A DNA stretch of 64,000 bases, from the NCBI GenBank assembly GCA_963848955.1, contig CAWKFQ010000027.1, positions 62,001 through 126,000 of the forward strand, given 5' to 3'. Origin of the DNA: DASUPK01 sp963848955. Lineage in GTDB: Bacteria > Actinomycetota > Thermoleophilia > Solirubrobacterales > 70-9. The stretch's first letter is position 1. The number at the start of each line of letters is the position of its first letter. A model generated the notes under the pieces. It was not told where the DNA came from and did not search any database. It worked only from the letters and a program-made list of their open reading frames with translations. Positions 1 to 6,793 of this stretch are shown piece by piece. The translations under genes were made by a program, and so were the position numbers.

Positions 1-195
1 TGTGCGGCGATCACGGCCTGGGCGCTGCACCTGCCCGTCCGCGGGGTGATGCTCGGGGCAGTGCTGGCCGGGATCCCCAGCGCCGCTGCGGTTCTGGCCG
101 GGGTGCACTGGCTGGGTGTCGCGATCGCGGTCGCCGCGTTCGCGGCCTGGTGCGCCTGGCTGGCGGGAAGGCCGGGGAGGTTGGGGTGGACCTAG
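1..195 (+). CDS. C-terminal fragment of a membrane protein
   Basis: Frame 1 is open from the window edge to a TAG at 193-195. It encodes about 64 residues rich in Ala, Val, Leu and Trp that look like two hydrophobic segments followed by a short basic tail (GRPGRLGWT). The start lies outside the window. The stop overlaps the GTG start of the next gene by about 10 bases, which suggests co-transcription with the SDR gene. I do not recognise the family from this fragment. Confidence 0.5.
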   Translation, partial: CAAITAWALHLPVRGVMLGAVLAGIPSAAAVLAGVHWLGVAIAVAAFAAWCAWLAGRPGRLGWT

Positions 196-938
196 GCATC
201 GAGGGGCGGACCGCGCTGGTGATCGCGGCCAGCCGGGGGATCGGGAAGGGAATCGCTGGTGCGCTCGCGCGCGAGGGCGCGCGGGTCGCGATCTCGAGCC
301 GCTCGGAGGAGGCGCTGAGCGCCGCGGCGGAGGAGATCGGAGGAGATGTCCAGGCATTCCCGGCCGACACCGGGGATCTGGCCCGCGTGCGCGAGCTCCC
401 GGGTGAGGTCGCCGACGCCCTCGGGCCGATCGAGATCCTGGTCGCGAACACAGGTGGGCCGCCGGGCGGCGTGGCGCTCGACAACTCGCTGGAGGAATGG
501 GAGGCGGCGTTCCGCTCGCTGGTCCTGGCGCCGCGCGTCCTGATCGAGGAGGTGCTGCCCGGTATGCGGGAACGAGCCTGGGGCCGGATCGTGAACGTGT
601 CCTCGAGCTCGATCCGCGAGCCGATTTCGGGGCTGGCGCTCTCCAACGCGAACCGGATGGCGGCGGTCGGGCTGCTGAAGACGCTCGCCGACGAGGTGGC
701 CGGGGACGGGATCACGGTCAACACCGTGGCCACTGGGATGTTCGCGACCGACCGGCTGGCCGATCGCCACGGATCGATGGAACAGGCGGAGGCGGCCGCG
801 AGGGAGCGGATCCCCGCTCGCCGGCTCGGGCGGCCAGAGGAGTACGGCGACCTGGTCGCGTTCCTGTGCTCGGAGCGGGCCGCCTATCTCACGGGAACGG
901 TGATCCCGATCGACGGCGGCCTGCTCCGCTCGGTCTAG
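186..938 (+). CDS. SDR-family oxidoreductase, atypical active site
   Basis: A 250-residue Rossmann-fold short-chain dehydrogenase. The N-terminal dinucleotide motif is ASRGIGKG (residues 15-22). The usual NNAG is replaced by NTGGP, and the C-terminal end has GTVIPIDGG, as in FabG-like proteins. GTG at 186 is chosen because GGGAGG lies a few bases upstream and the Rossmann strand then begins near the N-terminus; an upstream in-frame GTG at 150 would add a non-conserved extension. The catalytic Tyr-x-x-x-Lys is not intact: after the Ser-rich strand (NVSSSS) the sequence reads LSNANRMAAVGLLK, so Ser/Asn stands where Tyr is expected. A similar SNAxR signature occurs in a known SDR subgroup annotated as 3-oxoacyl-ACP reductase-like. 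The substrate is unknown. Confidence 0.85.
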   Translation: MDLGIEGRTALVIAASRGIGKGIAGALAREGARVAISSRSEEALSAAAEEIGGDVQAFPADTGDLARVRELPGEVADALGPIEILVANTGGPPGGVALDNSLEEWEAAFRSLVLAPRVLIEEVLPGMRERAWGRIVNVSSSSIREPISGLALSNANRMAAVGLLKTLADEVAGDGITVNTVATGMFATDRLADRHGSMEQAEAAARERIPARRLGRPEEYGDLVAFLCSERAAYLTGTVIPIDGGLLRSV

Positions 939-941
939 CCG

Positions 942-1136
942 CTAGAGCTCCGCCGAGCCCTCGTCCGGCGAGTCCTCCCCCTGGTCGGACTCCTCGGAAT
1001 CATCGGGCTCCTCGACCTCGTTCTGGGCGGCCGGCTCGGCCTCGGCGCTGGGCTCCTCCGCGGCCTCATCGGTGGCCGTGTTCATCGTCTCCTCGGCCTC
1101 CGGCTGCTCCTGTACCTCCTGGACTTCGTCGTTCAT
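942..1136 (-). CDS. Small acidic low-complexity protein
   Basis: A 64-residue ORF dominated by Glu, Asp, Ala, Gln and Ser with no hydrophobic core, so it is probably disordered. AAGGAG sits six bases upstream of the ATG at 1136. A second ATG two codons upstream (1142) abuts that ribosome-binding site and is less likely to be used. It ends four bases from the SDR stop, convergent with it. No family is recognised. Acidic composition could arise by chance in a shadow frame of GC-rich DNA, but here there is no overlapping gene and the ribosome-binding site is good. Confidence 0.55.
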   Translation of the reverse strand: MNDEVQEVQEQPEAEETMNTATDEAAEEPSAEAEPAAQNEVEEPDDSEESDQGEDSPDEGSAEL

Positions 1137-1218
1137 CTCCATCTCCTTGGCATCGGTTTGACTCCCCGGAGCGGTGATACCGGAGCACAGCGGGCCTGAT
1201 GTGAAGCCGGTGTGATGC

Positions 1219-1974
1219 TCAGGCCGGCGCGGGGCGTGGAGCCCGGCGGAAGGCGAGGGCCAGCCAGACCCCGCCGGCGATCATCATGGCCACACTCACG
1301 AGCTGGGCCTGGGTGAGGCCGAGGGCGACGTCGGAGTTGCGGCGGATGAACTCGACCAGGAAGCGCTCGGCGCCCGCAAGGAGCAGATAGAGGGCGAAGA
1401 GGAGTCCGTTGGTGAGGCGGTCGCGGAGCCGCCAGAGCAGGAGCGCGACCAGGCCCATCACGAGGGTCTCGTAGACCGGGGTCGGATGGACGGGCGTGTC
1501 GATGGGCTTGGTGCCGTCCGGGTAGGACATCGCCCAGGGCCCGTCCCAGGCCTTGCCGTAGTCGCCGTCGCCGGAGACCTGGCAGCCGCAGCGGCCGATC
1601 GCGTAGCCGATGGCGAGGGCGGGGGCGGTGAGGTCGAGCAGGCCCAGGGTGAGGTATTTGCGCCACCAGGCCCAGAGGAGGACGCCGATCGCGCCGCCGA
1701 TTGCCCCGCCGTACCAGACCAGTCCCGAGCCGGAGAAGAGGTTGCCGAGCAGGTCGCCCTTGACGTCGCTGTAGTTCTCGAGGATGAAGTCGAGGCGGGC
1801 GCCGATCAGGCCGCCGAGCAGGGCCGCGAAGCTGATCTCGTAGGCCCAGTCGACGGGCTTGCCGAGCTCGCCGAGCCGCCTCCAGACCAGCGCGCCGGCC
1901 GCGAGGAAGGCGAGCGCGAAGCAGATTCCGAAGGTCTGGAGGGTCAGCGATCCGATGTGGATCTCGGGCAGCAC
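1219..1974 (-). CDS. lgt: Prolipoprotein diacylglyceryl transferase
   Basis: Lgt moves the diacylglyceryl group from phosphatidylglycerol to the lipobox Cys of preprolipoproteins in the cytoplasmic membrane. The 251-residue product has about seven hydrophobic segments, an N-terminal FGICFALAF helix, HPTPVYE (the family HPTQLYE-like motif) and EFIRRN near the C-terminus. The usual signature GRxGNFxNxE is replaced by GRCGCQVSGDGDYG, a variant with Cys and GDGDYG that I believe also occurs in other Lgt branches. GTG at 1974 gives a normal N-terminus (MLPEIHIG). It is divergently arranged with the SGNH gene downstream of its start. Lipoprotein clients are plausible in the window, for example the sulfate-binding protein. 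Confidence 0.9.
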   Translation of the reverse strand: MLPEIHIGSLTLQTFGICFALAFLAAGALVWRRLGELGKPVDWAYEISFAALLGGLIGARLDFILENYSDVKGDLLGNLFSGSGLVWYGGAIGGAIGVLLWAWWRKYLTLGLLDLTAPALAIGYAIGRCGCQVSGDGDYGKAWDGPWAMSYPDGTKPIDTPVHPTPVYETLVMGLVALLLWRLRDRLTNGLLFALYLLLAGAERFLVEFIRRNSDVALGLTQAQLVSVAMMIAGGVWLALAFRRAPRPAPA

Positions 1975-2028
1975 TCTGGCAGCGTAGTTGAGCGCCTCCA
2001 GCGGCAGATGGACTAAGTTCGACCTGGG

Positions 2029-2709
2029 ATGGGGACCCTGCTGCTGATCCTGCTCGCGCTGTACGGGACGCTTGCCGGAACGCCGGAGACGAGCCAGACA
2101 CCCCGCGCGGCTGCGCCGAAAGCGGAAAGCGAGGCCGCCCCGGAGGCGACGGGCGGGTCGGCACAGGCAGCCAGCGGACGAGCGCTCGTCGTCGGGGACT
2201 CACTGGCGGAGGGGACCGAGGCGCCGCTCGACCAGCTGCTGCCCGGCTGGCGGATCCGGACCTCGGCCTACACGGGGCGACCGACCGCCGATGGGGTGTC
2301 CGAGATCACCAGCGCGGGCAATCTCCCTCCCGTCCTCGTCGTCAGCCTCGGGACCAACGACGATCCCAGCGCGACCTCCACCTTCGAAGGTGAGGTGCAG
2401 GCGGTGCTCGAGGCGGCCGGCGCCAGTCGCTGCGTCATCTGGCCGAACATCGTCCGCCCGCCGTACAACGGGGTGAGCTATGCGGGGTACAACCGGGTCC
2501 TGGCTCAGGTCGCGGCAGCCAACCCGAACCTGACCGTCGTCGATTGGGTCGGGATCGTGAGGCGCGACCCGGGCTCGCTCGCCCCCGACGGAGTCCACGC
2601 GACCCCGGGCGGCTACGAGGCGCGCGCGCAGGCGATCGCGGCGGCGATCACCACCTGCGGGGCGGGTGGTGCATACGGAGGGGCGGCGGGGATCGTGCCC
2701 GGTGACTAG
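2029..2709 (+). CDS. Secreted SGNH/GDSL-type hydrolase, copy 1
   Basis: The 226-residue protein has a hydrophobic N-terminus (GTLLLILLALYG) followed by an Ala/Pro/Glu-rich linker, then an SGNH esterase core. Block I is VVGDSLAEG (catalytic Ser), block III SLGTNDD (Asn), and block V DGVH (Asp/His). This suggests an exported or membrane-tethered esterase or acyl-hydrolase; the substrate is unknown. The stop overlaps the GTG start of a clear paralogue (GTGACTAG), and the two proteins share WPNIVRP and GYNRVL blocks, so this is a tandem duplication. Confidence 0.8.
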   Translation: MGTLLLILLALYGTLAGTPETSQTPRAAAPKAESEAAPEATGGSAQAASGRALVVGDSLAEGTEAPLDQLLPGWRIRTSAYTGRPTADGVSEITSAGNLPPVLVVSLGTNDDPSATSTFEGEVQAVLEAAGASRCVIWPNIVRPPYNGVSYAGYNRVLAQVAAANPNLTVVDWVGIVRRDPGSLAPDGVHATPGGYEARAQAIAAAITTCGAGGAYGGAAGIVPGD

Positions 2710-3314
2710 GCGGGTCGTGGCCGTCGCCCTTGGCGCGCTGGCGGTGGTGGTCGCAGTGGCGCCGGCGGGGCCGTCCGACCGCGCGATCGGGGCGGCACAC
2801 CGTTGGCAAGCGGCTATTCGTGGTCGGGGACTCGCTCGCCGTGGGGACCAAGCCGTATCTCCCTCGGTATCTGCACGGCTGGCGGATCCGGAGCTCGGTC
2901 TCGATCTCGAAGCACGCGCCGGAGGGCGCCTCGGAACTCGCCCGCCGGCACCGCGGGTTGCCGCCCGTGGTGGTGGCGAGCCTCGGGACGAACGACGATC
3001 CCCACGCCGTGTCGAGCTTCGAGGGTTCCGTCCGGAAGTCGCTGCGCGCAGTCGGGAAGCACGGTTGCGTCGTCTGGCCGAACATCGTCAGGCCCGCGGT
3101 CGGAGGAGCAACCTACGGCGGCTACAACCGGGTGCTGGATCGAATCGCGAGGCGCAACAGGCACCTGCGCGTGGTGGACTGGGCCGCGATCGCCGCTCAC
3201 AACCGCAGCTGGTTCGGCCCCGACGGCGTTCATCCGAACGCCACCGGCTACACGGTGCGCGCTGGGGGGATCGCGAAGCAGGTGCGCCGCTGTCGCCGGT
3301 CGCTGGTGCAGTAG
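2702..3314 (+). CDS. Secreted SGNH/GDSL-type hydrolase, copy 2 (frameshifted)
   Basis: Paralogue of the preceding gene, with VVGDSLAVG, SLGTNDD and DGVHP as the SGNH blocks. Translation from GTG 2702 gives a convincing signal peptide (VTRRVVAVALGALAVVVAVAP), but the catalytic domain is in the next frame from about 2800. Removing one base near 2797-2802 (for example A2799) joins them as ...AAPVGKRLFVVGDSL. Either the gene is interrupted or the sequence carries a one-base insertion error. Given the many similar events in essential genes here, I favour error. The stop codon lies within the 3' end of the opposite-strand tRNA-Glu. Confidence 0.7.
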
Positions 3315-3384
3315 CCCCGACGGGAATCGAACCCGGCTCTTCGAGGTTGAAAACCTCGCGTGCTGACCGTTACACCACGGGGCC
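3312..3384 (-). tRNA. tRNA-Glu (anticodon TTC)
   Basis: The minus strand folds as a full cloverleaf. The acceptor arm GGCCCCG pairs with CGGGGCT, with discriminator A. The anticodon arm CGAGG-TTTTCAA-CCTCG gives anticodon TTC. The T arm contains GGGTTCGATTCCC. No CCA is encoded. The 3' end overlaps the stop codon of the plus-strand SGNH gene by three bases. Confidence 0.95.
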
Positions 3385-3409
3385 GCCTAGGCCAGTCTAG
3401 GCTGCGCCC

Positions 3410-3934
3410 GTGGGACGGGTACCCGACTTCGATCCGGCGAAGCCGCGTAATCCGATTCAGCGAGCGTTTCGGTGGACGGCGAAGGGAAAGTTCGGCGGCT
3501 GGATGGCACTGAACGTGGCCAACAAGGTCGATCCGATCCTGATGCGGGCGAGCCGAGGGCTGCTCAAGATGCCGAGTGGGGCGGCGACGGTGTTGCTCTC
3601 CCACATCGGGGCGAAGAGCGGCAGGAAGCGCACCACGCCGCTCCTCTACTTCACCGACGACGGCAACGTGATCCTGATCGCCTCGCAGACGGGAAAGGCG
3701 AAGCACCCCGCCTGGTTCCACAACCTGAGCGCGGATCCCGACGTCGAGCTCTGGTCCGGCGGCCGCGGCGGCGCCTACCGCGCCCACGAGGCCCAGGGGG
3801 AGGAGCGCGAGCGCCTCTGGAAGCTGGCGACGCACCTCTATCCCGGCTATGACGACTACCAGCGGCGCGCGGACTCGGCGGGCAGGCGCATCCCGGTGGT
3901 CGTCTGCGAGCCCCGCGACGCCGAGGCCGCCTAG
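3410..3934 (+). CDS. DDN-like F420-dependent nitroreductase-family protein
   Basis: A 174-residue protein of the deazaflavin-dependent nitroreductase family (split beta-barrel; Mycobacterium Ddn-like). Supporting segments are SHIGAKSGRKRTTPLLY, typical of the phosphate-binding part for F420, then GNVILIASQTGKAKHPAWFHNL and PDVELW. The family uses reduced F420 to reduce quinones, nitro compounds or other acceptors; the natural substrate here is unknown. The GTG start at 3410 follows the tRNA. The stop (TAG) shares a CTAG with the stop of argF on the other strand, so the two genes converge with a three-base overlap. Confidence 0.85.
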   Translation: MGRVPDFDPAKPRNPIQRAFRWTAKGKFGGWMALNVANKVDPILMRASRGLLKMPSGAATVLLSHIGAKSGRKRTTPLLYFTDDGNVILIASQTGKAKHPAWFHNLSADPDVELWSGGRGGAYRAHEAQGEERERLWKLATHLYPGYDDYQRRADSAGRRIPVVVCEPRDAEAA

Positions 3935-4836
3935 CGGCCCAGCAGCCTCTCGAGCAGCGCCTTCTGCGCGTGCAGGCGGTTCTCGGCCTGCTCCCAGACC
4001 GCCGAGCGCTCCCCATAGAGGACCTCGGAGGTGATCTCCTCGCCCGGATGGGCGGGCAGGCAGTGGAGCGCGATCACCCGATCCGAAGCAGCGTCGAGTA
4101 GCTGGTCATTCAGCTGGAAGGGCGCCAGGTCGCGCCGGCGCCTCTCCTCCTCCTCCTCGTCTCCCATGCTCACCCAGACGTCCGTGTAGATCGCATCCGC
4201 TTCTGAAGCGGCGGCACGGGGGTCATCGGTGAGCTCCGCCAGCCCATCCTCGATCCGATAGCCGTCCGGGCTCGCGATCACCACCTCGATGCCCGCGGTC
4301 CGACCCAGGATCGCCAGCGATCGCGCCATGTTGTTCCCGTCCCCCACGTAGAGGAGACGCAGTCCGTCGAGCTCGCCGAAGCGCTGCTTGAGGGTCAGCA
4401 GATCGGCGAGCGCCTGGCAGGGATGGTGCTCCGGCGTCAGCCCGTTGATCACCGGGACGGTGGCTCCCTCCGCGAGCTCGCGGACCCTCTCATCCGAACC
4501 CGAGCGGATCACGATCCCGTGCAGGTACCGGGAGAGAATCCGGCCGGTGTCGGCGATCGACTCGCCGCGCGTCAGCTGCAGCTCGTCGGAGCGCAACACG
4601 ATCGGCGTCGCGCCCAGCTCGGCCACCCCGACCTCGAACGAGACGCGGGTCCGGGTCGAGGGCTTCTCGAAGATCAGCGCCACGGAACGACCGGCAAGCG
4701 AATCCCGGCCCTCCCGCTGCTCCCGCCCGCGCTTCAGCTGCTCGGCCCGCTCGAGCAGCGCAAGCAGCTCCTCGCGGTCGAGCTCCTCCCCGGTCAGGAA
4801 GTTGCTGGCTGGAAGCTGGGCGGTCGGTGGAACCAT
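3931..4836 (-). CDS. argF: Ornithine carbamoyltransferase
   Basis: Makes citrulline from ornithine and carbamoyl phosphate (arginine biosynthesis). The 301-residue protein shows the carbamoyl-phosphate loop STRTR, then HPCQALADL, a DGNNMARS segment, and HCLPAHPGEEI with the catalytic Cys of the ornithine site. ATG at 4836 matches the usual length; the frame stays open far upstream but that stretch is antisense to the next gene and is not coding. No other arg genes are adjacent in this window. Confidence 0.92.
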   Translation of the reverse strand: MVPPTAQLPASNFLTGEELDREELLALLERAEQLKRGREQREGRDSLAGRSVALIFEKPSTRTRVSFEVGVAELGATPIVLRSDELQLTRGESIADTGRILSRYLHGIVIRSGSDERVRELAEGATVPVINGLTPEHHPCQALADLLTLKQRFGELDGLRLLYVGDGNNMARSLAILGRTAGIEVVIASPDGYRIEDGLAELTDDPRAAASEADAIYTDVWVSMGDEEEEERRRRDLAPFQLNDQLLDAASDRVIALHCLPAHPGEEITSEVLYGERSAVWEQAENRLHAQKALLERLLGR

Positions 4837-4857
4837 CGAGCCGCCGATACTAGGGCC

Positions 4858-5676
4858 GTGCAACTCACCGCGATGACATGGAACGTGTTCCACGGCCGCG
4901 ACTGGCCGCCCGAGCCCGAGCTCCAAATCCGCGCTCATAAGGGCAACGTCCGCCGCGGACCCCGCCTCGGTGAGCGCTACGAACAGACGAACTGGGACCT
5001 CGTCGACCGATTCGCCGACCTGATCCGCGGCATCGATTGGGACGTCGCCCTCTTCCAGGAGTTCCCGCCGAGCTGGAAGGAGCGGATCGCCGCGGCGTGC
5101 GGCGCCGAGGCCCACCGCGCCTTCAGCGGCCGGAACTGGTTCCAGCCCCTCACCTCGCTGATCGGCCGCTGGCGCCCCGACCTGCTCGGCGCCTGGGAGG
5201 GCGGCTCGAACACCACCCTCGTCGGTCCCGGCGCCGGTCCGATCGTGGAGCGCCAGCGCGTCGTTCTGACCCGCAAGCCCGAGACACGGGTGATGACCCT
5301 GACCCGCATGGAATCCGGCCTCTGCGTGGCGAACCTCCACGTCAGCACAAAGCCGACGTCTGCCGAGCTCGAGCTCCTGGACGCCGCCGAGCGCGCGACG
5401 GCCTTGGCGGGATCGGGTCCGCTGGTCTTCGGCGGCGACTTCAACGTCCGGCCTGAAGCGAGCCGGGTCTTCGACCAGCTGGAGGACCGCTATGGCCTCG
5501 CTCCGCACACCGCCCCTGACCGGCTCAGCCACCTCCTCGTCCGCGGCCTGGAGGTAATCGAGCATCCCGCTGCGTTGCCGCCAGAGGCCCGTGACGTGCC
5601 AGACCCGGAGACAGGAAAGCTGATCCGCCTCTCCGATCACAACCCCGTGATTGGAAAGTTCTCAGATCTGAGATAG
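4858..5676 (+). CDS. Endonuclease/exonuclease/phosphatase-superfamily protein
   Basis: A 272-residue cytosolic EEP-fold protein. Metal-site and catalytic motifs appear in family order: TWNVFHG (Asn), LFQEFP (Glu), ANLHVSTKP (His), GGDFNVRP (Asp/Asn) and LSDHNPV (Asp-His). There is no signal peptide. The GTG start at 4858 lies 21 bases from the divergent argF start, so the two share a very short promoter region. The substrate could be DNA, a sugar phosphate or a lipid phosphate and cannot be read from the sequence. Confidence 0.8.
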   Translation: MQLTAMTWNVFHGRDWPPEPELQIRAHKGNVRRGPRLGERYEQTNWDLVDRFADLIRGIDWDVALFQEFPPSWKERIAAACGAEAHRAFSGRNWFQPLTSLIGRWRPDLLGAWEGGSNTTLVGPGAGPIVERQRVVLTRKPETRVMTLTRMESGLCVANLHVSTKPTSAELELLDAAERATALAGSGPLVFGGDFNVRPEASRVFDQLEDRYGLAPHTAPDRLSHLLVRGLEVIEHPAALPPEARDVPDPETGKLIRLSDHNPVIGKFSDLR

Positions 5677-5685
5677 TCCCGACCC

Positions 5686-6243
5686 ATGGCAGCGGCGTCC
5701 AAGGGAAAGAAGAAGAGCCCCGAGCAGGACCAGGGCTCGCGCGCGGAGCAGAGCGTCCAGTCCTTCCGTGACGCCCTCGAGAAGAGCGTCACCATCTCCC
5801 GCGACCGCCTCCAGGAGGTCGTCGACGACGCCGTGCGGCGGGGCCGCATGACTCGCGGCGACGCGGACGAGATGATCGGGCGACTGGTGACGCGCGGGCG
5901 AGATCAGGCCGAGGATCTATTGAGCCAGCTCGAGCGCCTGCTCACGCAGGCTCGCGACGCACCGGGTCGGGCACGCAAGCAGGCGGGCACCCAGGCGCAG
6001 AAGGCACGCAAGCGAGCCGTCAAGGCGGTCGACAAGCCGCTGGCGGGCGCCGACCGGGTCCGCCGAGCGGCCCGCGTCCCCGGCTTCCCGATCAGCGCGT
6101 ACGACCAGCTGACTGTCCGGCAGATCGAGCGCCGGCTCCAGGAATTGAGCCCCGCCCAGCTCCGCAAGGTCCGCGACTACGAGCGCAGCAACAAGGCCCG
6201 GAAGAGCCTGCTCAGCGCGCTCGACCGCAGGCTCAAGAACTAG
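5686..6243 (+). CDS. Basic coiled-coil, phasin-like protein
   Basis: A 185-residue, strongly charged helical protein. Residues ~20-90 form a long amphipathic helix (DRLQEVVDDAVRRGRMT) like phasin or PHA-granule-associated proteins. Next comes a Lys/Arg/Ala-rich linker (~95-125). The C-terminal ~50 residues (AYDQLTVRQIERRLQELS) resemble a small helical domain common in actinobacterial nucleoid- or granule-associated proteins. Function is inferred only. It converges with the next minus-strand coiled-coil gene, overlapping it by 11 bases. Confidence 0.65.
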   Translation: MAAASKGKKKSPEQDQGSRAEQSVQSFRDALEKSVTISRDRLQEVVDDAVRRGRMTRGDADEMIGRLVTRGRDQAEDLLSQLERLLTQARDAPGRARKQAGTQAQKARKRAVKAVDKPLAGADRVRRAARVPGFPISAYDQLTVRQIERRLQELSPAQLRKVRDYERSNKARKSLLSALDRRLKN

Positions 6244-6583
6244 AGCTGCCGGAACCGCCGGAGCCGACCGACTTGCGGCGCTCGTCGATCTCCTTGGCGA
6301 TCTCGTCGAGCGCCTCGGTCGAGCTCTGCGCGCGAACCGCCAGCTTGGCGAGCTCCTTGCGGACGTCCTGGGTAGCGTTGTCCAGGGTGTCGCGCCAATT
6401 CGAGACCTGGTCCGACGCCTTCGAGCTCGCATCGCCCGAAACGTCCCGTAGCCGTGAGATCGCGTCGTCGATGCTCGAACGCACGTCTCCCGTCGCCTTC
6501 TCCCCGGCCGAGCGCAGATCGTCGATCGCCTTCTGGACCTGGTCCCGCATGCCACCGCCGCCACCACTCTCGCCTGCTTCCAC
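6233..6583 (-). CDS. Small helical protein with Gly/Ser-rich ends
   Basis: A 116-residue protein. A Gly-rich N-terminus is followed by a continuous predicted amphipathic helix (~12-100; VQKAIDDLRSAGEKATGDVR) and a Gly/Ser tail. GTG at 6583 has AAGAGGAGG seven bases upstream. The composition resembles apolipoprotein- or phasin-like surface-coating helices, which fits its convergent neighbour, but the role is unknown. Confidence 0.6.
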   Translation of the reverse strand: MEAGESGGGGGMRDQVQKAIDDLRSAGEKATGDVRSSIDDAISRLRDVSGDASSKASDQVSNWRDTLDNATQDVRKELAKLAVRAQSSTEALDEIAKEIDERRKSVGSGGSGSSSS

Positions 6584-6606
6584 CTTGGACCTCCTCTTGG
6601 GGATAC

Positions 6607-6638
6607 TGCGAGGGTGCGCCTCAGGCGCAACCCGTTTT
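6607..6638 (+). repeat. Dispersed hairpin repeat, copy 1 (intergenic)
   Basis: TGCGAGGGTGCGCC, then TCA, then GGCGCAACCCGTTTT. The arms GGGTGCGCC and GGCGCAaCCC pair with one bulged A, the longest stem of the six copies. It lies upstream of the GTG of the 6583 minus-strand gene, between it and the methyltransferase gene. Confidence 0.85.
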
Positions 6639-6670
6639 GTGGAGTGCGGGGCAAGCCTATACCCGGCGCA

Positions 6671-6793
6671 CTAGCTCAGTTCGGCGGCCAGCCGCCCGAA
6701 ATCGAGCTTGCGGCGGGTGATCTGATCGAGCAATCGGTCCGCATCGAGGCGCTGATCCCAGGTCAACGGCGGCTGCAACGATAGGCCGAGCAT
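6671..6793 (-). CDS. Possible 40-residue small protein
   Basis: A short minus-strand frame from ATG 6793 to a TAG at 6671-6673 encodes a plausible soluble peptide (LTWDQRLDADRLLDQITR, then KLDFGRLAAELS). It starts inside the first codons of the methyltransferase gene on the other strand. There is no clear ribosome-binding site and no recognised family. It may be real, a remnant, or chance. Confidence 0.25.
   Translation of the reverse strand: MLGLSLQPPLTWDQRLDADRLLDQITRRKLDFGRLAAELS

Noticed and set aside
3931..5640. An extended 569-residue form of ArgF.
   Set aside because: The upstream 270 residues are antisense to the EEP gene at 4858-5676 and have no ArgF homology; ATG 4836 gives the normal length.
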